Shown: positions 1 to 8,759, numbered from the stretch's first letter. The stretch: 37,138 bases of DNA from Natrialbaceae archaeon Tc-Br11_E2g14 (GCA_001564275.1 LKND01000022.1:1-37138); one strand, 5' to 3'. Translations and numbers: made by a program. Notes: generated by a model not told the origin, from the letters alone.

Positions 1-1964
1 CCGACCTCGAGGGTCTCGAGTCGGACGTCGATCGTCTCGCGCCGGGAGAGGTCGCGGGCGATGTTGGCGTCCATCTCCCGCTGGTCGGCGACGACCTGGA
101 CGGTGTCCGTTTCGGGGTCGGTGCTGGGGACGGGCGCGGATTCCGGTTCGGTGTCTGCGTCGCCGTCAATGTCGGATTCGGGATCCGAATCGACGTCGTC
201 GTCGGACTCGACAGCCCCACTCGAGGCGTCACTGTCGTCATCGGCGTCAGTGGCATCCGAGACGCCGGCGAAGTCCTGTAACCCCGGCTGTTCACGAACC
301 CCCTCGCTTCCACTCGAACGCCCGCCCGCTGCTTGCGGTTTGTCGTCCCCTCGGTCCACTTTCGCTCCGGTGTCGAACGCCGCCAGCGACTGCTGGCTGT
401 CGTCGAGTTCGGCCTCGAGGTCGCTGGCCATGCCCTTGAGTTCCCGGAGTTCGCTCTCCATCTCCTTCTCGCGGCGACGTGAGATCCAGAAGTACGCCTC
501 GTCGCGGGTGTCCTCGGCCATGAGGACGACGACGCGACCCGCCGATTGTCGACCGGTGCGGCCCTTCCGTTGAATGGAGCGAATCGCCGTCGGGACGGGC
601 TCGTAAAACAGAACGAGGTCGACCTCGGGGACGTCGAGTCCCTCCTCGGCCACGCTCGTCGACACCAGGACCTCGAAGGCGCCTGCTCTGAAATCGTCGA
701 GGACGTCCTGTTGTTGGGTCTGGGTCATCCCGTCGGAGCCCTCGCGATCGCCCTGCCCCACGAACCGACGGGCGTCGAAACTCGTGTTCAGGAAGTCGGT
801 GAGCGCCTCCGCCGTGTCCCGCGATTCCGTGAAGACGATCACGCGCTCGCCACCCTCGAGCCCCAGCGTCTCCGCGAGCAGCATCCGCGCCTTGCGGTAC
901 TTGGGGTGGAGGTCGTCGTAGGATTCGGCGCGTCGCATCGCCTCCCTGACCCGGGGGTCACTCACCAGCCGCTGGCTGGCCTTCGAGGCCCCCGACGAGC
1001 GAGCCTGGTTGCGCTGGCGCTCGAAGTACCGCCGCAGGGCCTCGACGCTCTGGGTCTCGACGAGGGTGACCGCCTGGCGGAGTTTCATCACCTCGGCGTG
1101 GACGGACATCCCCTTGAACCCCTCCGACTGGTCGTTGTTGATCAGTTGCTGTAACTCCGCCCGCATCCGGTTCAGGTCCTGCTGGGACTGGTCGGGCTGG
1201 GTCGAGCGCGCGACGCCCAGTTCCTTCAGTTTCTCGAGGCGCTCGGTGATCACCTCGTTGAGCGCGTCACGGATCTCCAGGACGTCCGCCGGGAGGTCGA
1301 TGCGTTCCCACTCGACGTCCGTCTCGTGGGTGAACTCGGCGACGTCGGCGTCGTCCTCGGTCATCACCTCGACCTCCCGCAAACCCAGGTTGGCACAGAC
1401 CTCGAGGATCGCCTCCTCGTCCCCGCCAGGCGAGGCGGACATCCCGGTGACGAGGGGCTGCTGGGCGTCGGCGTGGTACCGTTCGGCGATGTAGTTGTAG
1501 GCGTAGTTGCCGGTCGCCCGGTGACACTCGTCGAAGGTGATGTGGGTGACGTCGGCCAGCGAGATGCGCGAGCCCACGAGGTCGTTCTCGATCACCTGTG
1601 GGGTCGCCATGACGACCGTCGCCTCTTGCCAGAGGGCCGCTCGATCGTCCGGACTCACGTCGCCGGTGAAGACGACGATCTCCTCGTCCGGAATCCGGAG
1701 CGCCTCCCGGTAGAAGTCGGCGTGTTGCTGGACGAGTGGTTTCGTGGGCGCGAGCATCAACGATTTCCCACCGATCTCCTCGAGCCGTCGCGCGGTCACC
1801 AGCAGGCTGACGGTCGTCTTCCCCAGTCCCGTGGGGAGACAGACCAGCGTGTGGTCGTTCGCCGCCGTCCCCGCGAGTTTCAGCTGATAGAGCCGTCGCT
1901 CGAGGAAGTCCGACTCGAGCAGCGGGTGTTCGATCGACGGGGACGTCTCGTCCGTCGCGGCCAT
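1..1964 (-). CDS. hef: Hef-type DEAD/DEAH helicase-nuclease (3' end outside window)
   Basis: Archaeal Hef (FANCM/XPF family) remodels stalled forks and branched DNA with an N-terminal superfamily-2 helicase and a C-terminal ERCC4 nuclease. From the ATG at 1964 the protein shows the Walker A motif LPTGLGKTT (about residue 45), a DECHRA Walker B box, the TGMSASPGG motif III region and a QRKGRTGR motif VI. An Asp/Ser/Glu-rich linker of about 100 residues follows. The visible end, VQVVADQREMDANIARDL, is the beginning of an ERCC4 nuclease domain, so the nuclease catalytic motif lies beyond base 1. About 654 residues are visible, which fits a family length near 800. The long acidic linker is typical of halophile versions of multidomain proteins. 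The helicase half alone resembles other SF2 helicases, but the ERCC4 start makes Hef the best call. Confidence 0.93.
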   Translation of the reverse strand, partial: MAATDETSPSIEHPLLESDFLERRLYQLKLAGTAANDHTLVCLPTGLGKTTVSLLVTARRLEEIGGKSLMLAPTKPLVQQHADFYREALRIPDEEIVVFTGDVSPDDRAALWQEATVVMATPQVIENDLVGSRISLADVTHITFDECHRATGNYAYNYIAERYHADAQQPLVTGMSASPGGDEEAILEVCANLGLREVEVMTEDDADVAEFTHETDVEWERIDLPADVLEIRDALNEVITERLEKLKELGVARSTQPDQSQQDLNRMRAELQQLINNDQSEGFKGMSVHAEVMKLRQAVTLVETQSVEALRRYFERQRNQARSSGASKASQRLVSDPRVREAMRRAESYDDLHPKYRKARMLLAETLGLEGGERVIVFTESRDTAEALTDFLNTSFDARRFVGQGDREGSDGMTQTQQQDVLDDFRAGAFEVLVSTSVAEEGLDVPEVDLVLFYEPVPTAIRSIQRKGRTGRQSAGRVVVLMAEDTRDEAYFWISRRREKEMESELRELKGMASDLEAELDDSQQSLAAFDTGAKVDRGDDKPQAAGGRSSGSEGVREQPGLQDFAGVSDATDADDDSDASSGAVESDDDVDSDPESDIDGDADTEPESAPVPSTDPETDTVQVVADQREMDANIARDLSRRETIDVRLETLEV

Positions 1965-2039
1965 TGTCAGGGCTTCGGCGTGCGATCGGTTAAGCGTTGG
2001 TGAATCGAGGTGAAAGTGAAGCCGGGGCCAAGCGCCCCC

Positions 2040-2143
2040 GAACAGGCACGTGTTCCGGCGGAGTGGTCCCGAAGAGGTGTAGGGGTTGCGTGTCCATGCG
2101 CAGGCACGTGCTCTCGCCAGAAGAGGCCGCGAACAGGCGCGTG
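2040..2143. repeat. three short CAGGCRCGTG repeats upstream of tspO
   Basis: The decamer CAGGCACGTG occurs at 2043-2052 and 2101-2110, and the variant CAGGCGCGTG at 2134-2143. Copies one and three are preceded by GAA, and copy one sits in an imperfect palindrome (GAACA at 2040 with TGTTC at 2051). All lie in the 229-nt gap between the divergent hef and tspO starts, so they could be binding sites for a regulator of either gene. The function is inference only. Confidence 0.4.
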
Positions 2144-2193
2144 CTTCGATCGAGAGCCCCCGCCGTTTTGTCTATCGGTCCCCAACGGGATAC

Positions 2194-2703
2194 ATGAAAG
2201 CGCTCACCGCCTTTCGCTCGAGACTGCCACCCCGAAGCGCCCTGCTCGAGGCGGGGGCGGTCGTCCTCACGATCAACGTCGTCGGGGCCGTGCCCGCAGT
2301 CGTCGCCGGCCCCGACAGCGCCTGGTTTCGCGGCCTCGAACAACCCTGGTTCTACCCGCCCGAAATCGCTTTCCCGATCGTCTGGACGCTGCTCTTTACC
2401 CTCATGGGCATCGCACTCTGGCTCGTCTGGCGGACACCGAAGGTAGGTCGCTCACGAACCGTGGCCCTCGGGCTGTTCGTCGCCCAGATGGGGTTCAACG
2501 TCGCCTGGACGCCCGCCTTCTTCGGCCTCGAGAACTTGCTGGCCGGCCTCGCCGTGATCGTCGTGCTCTGGGTGCTGATCGTCGCCACCATCGCCGCGTT
2601 CGAGCGGGTCGACAGACGGGCGGCCCTCCTGCTCGTTCCCTATCTGTGCTGGGTGTCGTTCGCGACCGTGTTGAACTATCGACTGTGGCAACTCAACGCC
2701 TGA
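2194..2703 (+). CDS. tspO: TspO/MBR family tryptophan-rich sensory protein
   Basis: This 169-residue, five-helix membrane protein belongs to the TspO/peripheral benzodiazepine receptor family, whose members bind porphyrins and other tetrapyrroles. The family pattern is visible: a Trp-Phe-x-Pro-Pro segment (WFYPPE, near residue 53), a VWTLLFTLMGIALWLVW helix, FNVAWTPAFFG, and a final helix with LNYRLWQLN. Length matches the usual 155-180 residues. The ATG at 2194 is preferred because an upstream in-frame extension has non-membrane, non-conserved sequence. Other TspO proteins are linked to tetrapyrrole metabolism or stress. The hemC-sumT-hemD operon lies about 3 kb away, but nothing in the sequence ties the two together. 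Neighbours are not co-directional, so it is probably monocistronic. Confidence 0.92.
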   Translation: MKALTAFRSRLPPRSALLEAGAVVLTINVVGAVPAVVAGPDSAWFRGLEQPWFYPPEIAFPIVWTLLFTLMGIALWLVWRTPKVGRSRTVALGLFVAQMGFNVAWTPAFFGLENLLAGLAVIVVLWVLIVATIAAFERVDRRAALLLVPYLCWVSFATVLNYRLWQLNA

Positions 2704-2723
2704 TCGGCGACGGAGCCGTCTCT

Positions 2724-3161
2724 TCACTGGCTACTGTATTCGTCCACGGACTCGAGATCCAGGTCGGCCGGCCGATCCTCGGCCGCCGAAACGCGGACCC
2801 GGTCGGTGGCATAGGCGAGGGCATCGTCGAAGGCATCTGGGCCATCGTACTGGGCCTCGAAAAGCGTCATGAACCGGCGAGCGAGTTCGTCACAGCGTTC
2901 GAATCGGAGGACGTACCGGATGGTCGCTGACTCGGCGAACTCGAGCCCCGGAAAGGCCGTGGTGGTGATCGCGTACCCGGGTCGGTCCTCGCCGTCGATC
3001 GAGGCCGGGGCGACACGAACCCGCAGGTCACCGGATTCGTGGCGGTAGGCCACGTACTCCATCTCCCGTGAGCGGTCAGCCGGCGTGTATCGACTGCGGC
3101 GCTCGACCGACCACCCCTCCGGGGCCTCGACAACGTCGGCATCGATCTCGTCTCCGACCAT
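2724..3161 (-). CDS. conserved haloarchaeal hypothetical protein
   Basis: A 145-residue, acidic, soluble protein with no signal peptide or membrane segment. I do not recognise a catalytic motif. The composition (Asp/Glu-rich, with mixed strand and helix propensity such as GYAITTTAFPGLEF and YVLRFERCDELARRFM) is that of a genuine halophile protein. It converges on tspO with a 20-nt gap and diverges from the GNAT gene starting at 3355, so the 193 nt between 3161 and 3355 should hold both promoters. No function is assigned. Confidence 0.75.
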   Translation of the reverse strand: MVGDEIDADVVEAPEGWSVERRSRYTPADRSREMEYVAYRHESGDLRVRVAPASIDGEDRPGYAITTTAFPGLEFAESATIRYVLRFERCDELARRFMTLFEAQYDGPDAFDDALAYATDRVRVSAAEDRPADLDLESVDEYSSQ

Positions 3162-3354
3162 TGGGAGTTCATTGACCAGGGAGCGTTACGCGCGTATCGG
3201 CTCGAGCAATATTTCCGGACGAGCGGTCGCTTATTCGGCTATCGTCCGGTTTTCGGCCCACTGGTGGGTCGATTCGTGGACGAACAGTGACACAGTGCGG
3301 GGACGACCGACCGAAAGCCCGAGCGTTATCCCAATCGACCGCATACGCGAGGGC

Positions 3355-3846
3355 ATGACCGGCGAGGACCACGCCGATCCGAACCACTCGGGCCGAAGGA
3401 CCCAACGGCGGATCCGCCAGGCGAACGTCACGGACGCGCTCGTGGTGCGCCGACTCGTCGACGGCGCGATGCTCGAGATCGCCGACCTCGAGGCCCGCAT
3501 CGATGCCGGTGACGTCCTCGTCTCGACCGCTCCGCGTCCGACCGAACCCGGTCGGCGACCCGTGGGAGTGATCGTCCTGGAGACCTCGCCGAGCCACGTA
3601 ACCGGCGAAGCCGAGGGCGTTCCCGAGTCCCCGGGCGCACACGTCGCAGCCATTACCGTCCAGCGTCGCCGCCGCGGACAGGGCATCGGTCGCGACCTGA
3701 TCGAGGCCGCCCTCGATCGCGAGGGGCGACTCACCGCCAACTTCGACGCATCGGTCCGCCCGTTTTACGAGGCGCTCGCCTTCGAGATCGAGCCCCTCAC
3801 TGACGGGCGCTTCCGGGGAGCCCGCACGCGTGAGGAGCCGTCGTGA
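3355..3846 (+). CDS. GNAT family N-acetyltransferase
   Basis: A 163-residue protein with a single GNAT fold that would transfer an acyl group from acyl-CoA to an amine. Motif A is clear: the strand AHVAAITVQ is followed by RRRRGQGIGRDLIEAAL (residues 104-120), the pyrophosphate-binding Q/R-x-x-G-x-G/A loop and helix. The C-terminal segment VRPFYEALAFEIEPL is the usual motif B, where the 'FY...GF' pattern closes the fold. The ATG at 3355 is chosen because upstream in-frame sequence is not conserved in character. The acceptor substrate cannot be inferred. The first 20 residues are polar and may be a flexible tail or an overcalled start. Confidence 0.85.
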   Translation: MTGEDHADPNHSGRRTQRRIRQANVTDALVVRRLVDGAMLEIADLEARIDAGDVLVSTAPRPTEPGRRPVGVIVLETSPSHVTGEAEGVPESPGAHVAAITVQRRRRGQGIGRDLIEAALDREGRLTANFDASVRPFYEALAFEIEPLTDGRFRGARTREEPS

Positions 3847-3925
3847 GCGCGACCCAGCGGGGCCCGCAGCGCTCGAGACTTGGGTGGCGGTTTTATGCCG
3901 TCGTTCGTGGTAGGAGGCCCCCGCG

Positions 3926-4291
3926 ATGAATCTTCAACGACTCCTCACCGGTGATCCGGGTCGCAGTGCCTGGCTGTACCTCGGCATTGGCGGCCTCTCG
4001 CTCGTGAAAGCACTCGCCGTTCGCAAGGATCGAACGCGATTCCGTCGCGAACTGCTCGATGCCGGGCTCTTTCTCGCCGTTGGGCTCGCACTCCGGAAGT
4101 ACAGCACGGTCAAAAGTGAGAAGCGGGAGGAAATACGTGAGACGGCACCCGACTGGCTGTTCGAGGCCCTCGACGACGACACGCAAACGAAACTCGCCAG
4201 CGCCGCGATGGAGCGCTTCGGCCGCAGCGACCCCGAACCGGAGCCCGAGCCCTCGATCCGAGCGCGGGCGAGGGGCGTCCTCGCCGACTGA
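3926..4291 (+). CDS. conserved hypothetical protein with one or two membrane segments
   Basis: A 121-residue protein. Residues 14-31 (SAWLYLGIGGLSLVKALA) and about 44-57 (LLDAGLFLAVGLAL) are hydrophobic and could form a hairpin in the membrane, followed by a charged cytoplasmic tail ending in a Pro-Glu repeat (PEPEPEP). No enzyme motif is seen. It stands alone between the GNAT gene (79-nt gap) and the convergent tryptophanase gene. It resembles small haloarchaeal conserved membrane proteins of unknown role. Confidence 0.72.
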   Translation: MNLQRLLTGDPGRSAWLYLGIGGLSLVKALAVRKDRTRFRRELLDAGLFLAVGLALRKYSTVKSEKREEIRETAPDWLFEALDDDTQTKLASAAMERFGRSDPEPEPEPSIRARARGVLAD

Positions 4292-4412
4292 GAGGGATCA
4301 TCGGTTCGACGCGAAGAACAGAGAGACAGTGCCGAAAGCGAGGGTTCGAACCCCCCAGTCGGCGACGACAATCCCTACGCGAGTGGGTGCGGTCGAATCG
4401 ACCACCGGAGGG

Positions 4413-5759
4413 TCAACCCGACACCGGCTCGAGTTCCGCCGTGAAGTGACGCAGTTCCGCCACCTCGGGTTCGGTCCTGATCTCGAGCCCCGTCACCTCG
4501 TCGGCGCGCTCTAAGGCGGCGGCGGCCGTGTCGGCAACGTGTTCGAAGTGCTCGCGGTGGTAGGTGCGCCGCGGAATCGCCAACCGCACGAGTTCCGGGC
4601 GGTCGGTCCCCGGGAAGGCGAAACTCCCGAGTTCGACCCCGCGGACGCCACCCTCCCGGTAAAGTTCACAGACGAGCACCTGTCCCGGGAACGCACTGGA
4701 AGCGAGGTGGGGGAAACAGGCTTCGGCATCCAGGTAGACCGCGTGGCCGCCTGTCGGCGTGTAGACCGGGACGTTCCGCGCCTCGAGGAGCGAGGCGAGC
4801 GTTCGGACCTGCGCGATTCGGTCCTCGACGTAGCCGGGTTCGACGGCCTCGCGCAGGCCCACCGCGAGGGCCTCCATGTCCCGTCCGGCCATCCCGCCGT
4901 ACGTCGGAAAGCCCTCGTAGAGGATCGCCCGCTGCCGGCACCGATCGGCTAACTCGGGGTCGTCGGTGGCGACGAAGCCGCCGACGTTCGAGAGGCCGTC
5001 CTTCTTGCCGCTCATGACAATGGCGTCGGCCAGCTCGAGTTGTTCGCGGGCGACCTCGGCGACGGTCGACCCACCGTATCCGGATTCGCGCTCGGTCACG
5101 AAGTGGGCGTTCTCGGCGAAGCGGCAGGCGTCGATGACGAAGGTGGCGTCGATCTCGGCGGCGAATTCGGCGACGGCCCGGGTGTTTTCGACGCTGACCG
5201 GCTGGCCCGCCGCCGAGTTGTTGGTGATCGTCTGGATCACGACGGGGATGCGGTCCTCGCCGACCGCCGAAACGACCTCGCGGCCCCGCTCGAGCGAGAA
5301 GTCGCCTTTGAAATCGCCCTGTGCCCGCGGGTCTGGGGCCCCTGGGATCTGGCAGTCGACCGGGTCTGCCCCCTGGTTGGCGACGTGGGCCCGCGTCGTG
5401 TCGAAGTGGGTGTTGTTGAGGGCGACGTCGTCCGCCTCGAGCAGGGTGCCGTAGAGCACGTTCTCGGCGCCGCGGCCCTGATGGGCGGGGATCACGTGGG
5501 GGAATCCCATCACGTCAGCGACAGCCGATTCGAGACGGTCGAAACTCGTGGCCCCGGCGTATGACTCATCGCCCCGGATCAGGGCGGCCCACTGGTCCTG
5601 GCTCATCGTGCCGGTGCCGCTGTCGGTGAGGAGGTCGACGAAGACGTCCTCGGCGTCGAGATTGAAGACGTTGTAGCCGGCGTCCTCGATGGCGCGCTCG
5701 CGGTCCTCACGGGGCGGGAGGTGGATGCGCTCGACCATCTTCGCCTTGTAGGTGACCAT
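4413..5759 (-). CDS. tnaA: tryptophanase (beta-eliminating lyase, PLP-dependent)
   Basis: This 448-residue fold-type I PLP enzyme would split L-tryptophan into indole, pyruvate and ammonia. Visible hallmarks are QGRGAEN (94-100) that cups the cofactor phosphate, VIDACR with Asp210 that pairs with the pyridine nitrogen, and MSGKKDGL with Lys253 as the Schiff-base lysine. Length fits the family (about 450-470). The family also contains tyrosine phenol-lyase, which carries an Arg in its C-terminal ME-R-G motif to hold the phenol; here the matching segment reads GVELGSFAF, the tryptophanase pattern. The MSGKKD box itself looks more like the phenol-lyase form, so substrate is likely but not certain. 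It is divergent from hemC, and no tnaC-like leader is visible. Confidence 0.88.
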   Translation of the reverse strand: MVTYKAKMVERIHLPPREDRERAIEDAGYNVFNLDAEDVFVDLLTDSGTGTMSQDQWAALIRGDESYAGATSFDRLESAVADVMGFPHVIPAHQGRGAENVLYGTLLEADDVALNNTHFDTTRAHVANQGADPVDCQIPGAPDPRAQGDFKGDFSLERGREVVSAVGEDRIPVVIQTITNNSAAGQPVSVENTRAVAEFAAEIDATFVIDACRFAENAHFVTERESGYGGSTVAEVAREQLELADAIVMSGKKDGLSNVGGFVATDDPELADRCRQRAILYEGFPTYGGMAGRDMEALAVGLREAVEPGYVEDRIAQVRTLASLLEARNVPVYTPTGGHAVYLDAEACFPHLASSAFPGQVLVCELYREGGVRGVELGSFAFPGTDRPELVRLAIPRRTYHREHFEHVADTAAAALERADEVTGLEIRTEPEVAELRHFTAELEPVSG

Positions 5760-5928
5760 GCTGGCATTCGTCTCCGTCGCGTGTTCAATGATGGTGCGGG
5801 TTTCTGGCCGTCACTCGACCGGTTCGTACATCGGTGGACGAAGACCGTGATCGATGTGTGGGCGGGGGACACTCGGTGACGAATATAGCGAGCGGGATAT
5901 TCACCCCGAGACCGCGAGTCCAGAGCGT

Positions 5929-5941
5929 GCGCTTTTCATAC
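5929..5941 (+). promoter_or_regulatory. TATA-like promoter element of the hemC operon
   Basis: The segment GCGCTTTTCATAC is centred about 27 nt before the ATG at 5963. That spacing would place transcription start at or next to the start codon, as in haloarchaeal leaderless genes. It lies in the 203-nt divergent region shared with tnaA. Confidence 0.5.
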
Positions 5942-5962
5942 TCGAGGTGCGGACTAGTGAGC

Positions 5963-7213
5963 ATGCGAACGAAAGGGACGGTCACGCTGGCGACGCGAGG
6001 GTCCGACCTCGCCCGCCAGCAGGCGAAGCTCGTGGGCGAAGCCCTCGAGAATCGCCGCCTTGAGGCACAGTTAGAGACCGTCGACACCACGGGCGACCAG
6101 CTCCGCGACGAGCTGATCCACCGACTCGGAACGACCGGCGCGTTCGTCCGCGAACTCGACGAGCGCGTCCTCGATGGGAGCGTCGACGGAGCCGTCCACT
6201 CGATGAAGGACATGCCGACCGAACAGCCCGACGACCTCGTGACGGCGGCCGTCCCCGAGCGCGCCCAGCCCGGCGACGTGCTCGTGACGCCCGACGGCAC
6301 GAGCCTCGAGGATCTGTCCGAGGGGGCCGTCGTCGGCACCGCGAGCCTGCGCCGGCGCGCGCAGGTCCTCGCCAGGCGACCGGACCTGACAGTCGAACCG
6401 ATCCGAGGTAACGTCGACACGCGGGTCGAGAAGGTCCTCGCCCCCGCGCTGGTCGCCGAACTCGAGGATCGACGGGCGGCCGACGCCGAACGTCGCGGTG
6501 ACGCGAGCGAGCCGGACAAGCCGACGGACGACGACAACGACGCGGTGGCTGCGGGCGAGGACGCGCCGTCAGACGACTCCGGGAACGACCACCGCACCGT
6601 CGACGACTGGCACGCGAATCTCTCGGGCCTCGAGACCCGCGCCCTCGACCGCGGACGGCAGCCAGCGGACGACGCTGTGGCGTACGACGCCCTCGTCATG
6701 GCCGAGGCGGGCATCCGCCGGGCCGGCCTGGACGAGTATGTCGAGTGCGAACGGCTCCCCCTCACCGAGTTCGTGCCGGCACCAGGACAGGGTGCGCTGG
6801 CGGTGACCGCCGCCGACGGCGAGACGGCTCGCCAGCTACACGAGGTACTCGATCATCCACGCAGCCGCGTGGAGACGACGGTCGAACGGACCATTCTCGC
6901 GGAGCTGGGTGGGGGCTGTATCGCACCGATCGGGATCTACGCCGTCGTCCAGGGCGAGTACGTTCACGTCCGCGTGCAGGTGTTCGACCGAGATGGCGAG
7001 ACGTCGGTGACCGGAACGCGTGACGTCCCGATCGAGCGCCACGCCAGCGAAGCTCGCGAGTTTGCCCGGACCCTCGCCGACCGAGGGGCCGCGGAGCTGA
7101 TCGCCGAGGCCCGACGAGCGGACGCAGGGGTGGAAGCCGACGGGCAGGAGACGGCAGACGAGCAACCAGCTGCCCGAGACACGGAAGACGAGACGGAGGA
7201 CACCGATGCGTAA
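5963..7213 (+). CDS. hemC: hydroxymethylbilane synthase (porphobilinogen deaminase)
   Basis: HemC joins four porphobilinogens into hydroxymethylbilane in the cytoplasm, the step before uroporphyrinogen III in haem, sirohaem and cobalamin synthesis. The 416-residue protein shows the N-terminal LATRGSDLARQQA motif, GAVHSMKDMP (77-85), GTASLRRRAQ (125-134), PIRGNVDTR and VPAPGQGALA. Cys319 in GGGCIAPIG is the attachment site of the dipyrromethane cofactor. Bacterial HemC is about 310 residues; the excess is an acidic, low-complexity insertion at about residues 158-240 and an acidic C-terminal tail. Start: the ATG at 5963 fits a TATA box about 27 nt upstream; a GTG two codons earlier is possible. 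It overlaps sumT by 8 nt, implying translational coupling. Confidence 0.96.
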   Translation: MRTKGTVTLATRGSDLARQQAKLVGEALENRRLEAQLETVDTTGDQLRDELIHRLGTTGAFVRELDERVLDGSVDGAVHSMKDMPTEQPDDLVTAAVPERAQPGDVLVTPDGTSLEDLSEGAVVGTASLRRRAQVLARRPDLTVEPIRGNVDTRVEKVLAPALVAELEDRRAADAERRGDASEPDKPTDDDNDAVAAGEDAPSDDSGNDHRTVDDWHANLSGLETRALDRGRQPADDAVAYDALVMAEAGIRRAGLDEYVECERLPLTEFVPAPGQGALAVTAADGETARQLHEVLDHPRSRVETTVERTILAELGGGCIAPIGIYAVVQGEYVHVRVQVFDRDGETSVTGTRDVPIERHASEAREFARTLADRGAAELIAEARRADAGVEADGQETADEQPAARDTEDETEDTDA

Positions 7214-8012
7214 CGAGGGACCCGACACTCGGACCACTGGGACCGTCTACCTGATCGGCAGCGGTCCGGGCGATCCCGAGCTCATGACCGTCAAGGCCAC
7301 CCGCCTGCTCGAGGACTGTGACGTCGTCCTCCACGACAAACTTCCCGGACCGAAAATCCTCGAGTCCCTGCCCGAGGACGCCGAAGACGTGGGCAAGCGT
7401 GCCGGTGGCGAGCGAACCTCCCAGGCCGAGACCAACGACCGACTCGTGACCCTCGCTCGCGAGGGCAAGGACGTCGCCAGGCTCAAGGGCGGCGACCCGT
7501 TCGTCTTCGGCCGCGGTGGGGAGGAAGCCGAGCACCTGGCCGACCACGGGATCCCCTTCGAGGTCGTCCCTGCCGTGACGTCGGCCGTGGCGGCCCCCGC
7601 GGTGGCTGGCATTCCGGTCACCCACCGGGACCACGCCTCCTCGGTCTCGTTCGTGACGGGCCACGAGGACCCCACCAAGGACGAATCGGCCGTCGACTGG
7701 GACGCCCTCGCCGCAACCGGTGGCACCATCGTGGTCCTGATGGGCGTCGGTCGACTCCCCGGATACACCCAGGCGCTGCTCGAGGCCGGCATGGCCCCCG
7801 AGACGCCCGTGGCCCTGATCGAGCGGGGCACCTGGCCCGGCCAGCAGGTGGCGGCGGGAACCCTCGAGACCATCGTCGAGGCTCGCGACGAGGCCGATAT
7901 CTCCCCGCCTGCGGTGACCGTGATCGGCGACGTCGCGGCCTCGAGAGCGCACGTCCTCGAGTTCCTGCAGAACGCCTACGAGGGCGAGGGCGATATCGAC
8001 ATGGAGGGCTGA
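7206..8012 (+). CDS. cobA: uroporphyrinogen-III C-methyltransferase (SUMT)
   Basis: SUMT methylates uroporphyrinogen III at C2 and C7 with S-adenosylmethionine to give precorrin-2, the branch to sirohaem, cobalamin and the archaeal haem route. The 268-residue protein has the canonical tetrapyrrole methylase motifs: YLIGSGPGDPELMTVKA (15-31), VARLKGGDPFVFGRGGEE, VVPAVTSAVAAPAVAGIPVTHR, a VVLMGVGRL strand and a C-terminal VIGDVAA. Length is that of a single-domain SUMT with no CysG fusion. It begins inside the last codons of hemC and ends three bases before hemD, so the three genes form one operon. Cobalt-precorrin methylases share the fold, but the RLKGGDPFVFGRGGEE box is typical of SUMT. Confidence 0.95.
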   Translation: MRNEGPDTRTTGTVYLIGSGPGDPELMTVKATRLLEDCDVVLHDKLPGPKILESLPEDAEDVGKRAGGERTSQAETNDRLVTLAREGKDVARLKGGDPFVFGRGGEEAEHLADHGIPFEVVPAVTSAVAAPAVAGIPVTHRDHASSVSFVTGHEDPTKDESAVDWDALAATGGTIVVLMGVGRLPGYTQALLEAGMAPETPVALIERGTWPGQQVAAGTLETIVEARDEADISPPAVTVIGDVAASRAHVLEFLQNAYEGEGDIDMEG

Positions 8013-8015
8013 ATC

Positions 8016-8759
8016 GTGCGGGATCTGTCCGTCGCGGTGTTCCGACCGGACGACGACCGACTCCTCGAGGCTGTCGACCTGATCGATTCCCTCGGGGCGA
8101 CGGCGGTGGCGGACCCAATGCTCGCCATCGAGGCAACCGGCGCGGTTCCGCGTGAGGACGCCGAGTTCGTGGTGTTGACGAGCAAGACCGGGGCGGAGCT
8201 CGTCGCAAACGCCGGCTGGGAGCCCGGGGGGGCGACCGTCTGTGCCATCGGGCCGAAAACCGCCGAGGCGCTCCGCGAGGTCGGCTACGCGGTCGACGTC
8301 GTCCCCGAAACCTACACCTCGAGTGGGCTGGTCGCCGAACTCGAGGGCGAAGTCGAGGGGGCCCGCGTCGAGGTCGCCCGGAGCGATCACGGCTCTCCCG
8401 TGTTGCTCGAGGGGCTCGAGGCCGCGGGCGCCTACATCCACGAAACCGTCTGCTACCGACTCGTGCGACCGCCCGAAAGCGGTGTGTCGGTGAGACGAGC
8501 GGTCGACGGGGAACTGGACGCCGCCTGCTTCACCTCCTCGCTCACCGTTGCCCACTGGCTCGAGGCCGCCACGGAATTGGGCATCCGCGAGGCGGCGGTG
8601 GACGGCCTCGCCGCGGCCACCGTTGGCGTCATCGGGGAACCGACGGCCGAAACCGCTCGCGAGGCGGGCCTCGAGGTGGATCTGGTCGCGAGCGAGGCCA
8701 CCTTCGAGACCCTGGCCTGTGAGACGGTGGAGGCGGCGGCTCCGACGTACCACGAGTAG
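8016..8759 (+). CDS. hemD: uroporphyrinogen-III synthase
   Basis: HemD closes hydroxymethylbilane with inversion of ring D to give uroporphyrinogen III. The family is poorly conserved, so the call rests on operon position right after hemC and sumT, on the length of 247 residues, and on the typical segments: an N-terminal VAVFRPDDD strand, FVVLTSKTGAEL, a central VEVARSDHGS, and DAACFTSSLTVAHW near residue 170. The two-lobed pattern (N- and C-terminal halves around the central strand) fits the HemD fold. The GTG start at 8016 lies 3 nt after the sumT stop; no upstream ATG fits. Product is available to both SUMT and the haem branch. Confidence 0.9.
   Translation: MRDLSVAVFRPDDDRLLEAVDLIDSLGATAVADPMLAIEATGAVPREDAEFVVLTSKTGAELVANAGWEPGGATVCAIGPKTAEALREVGYAVDVVPETYTSSGLVAELEGEVEGARVEVARSDHGSPVLLEGLEAAGAYIHETVCYRLVRPPESGVSVRRAVDGELDAACFTSSLTVAHWLEAATELGIREAAVDGLAAATVGVIGEPTAETAREAGLEVDLVASEATFETLACETVEAAAPTYHE

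Noticed and set aside
2086-2193. Longer N-terminus for TspO from an upstream ATG
   Set aside because: The added 36 residues are Arg-rich, overlap the decamer repeats and have no place in the five-helix TspO fold.
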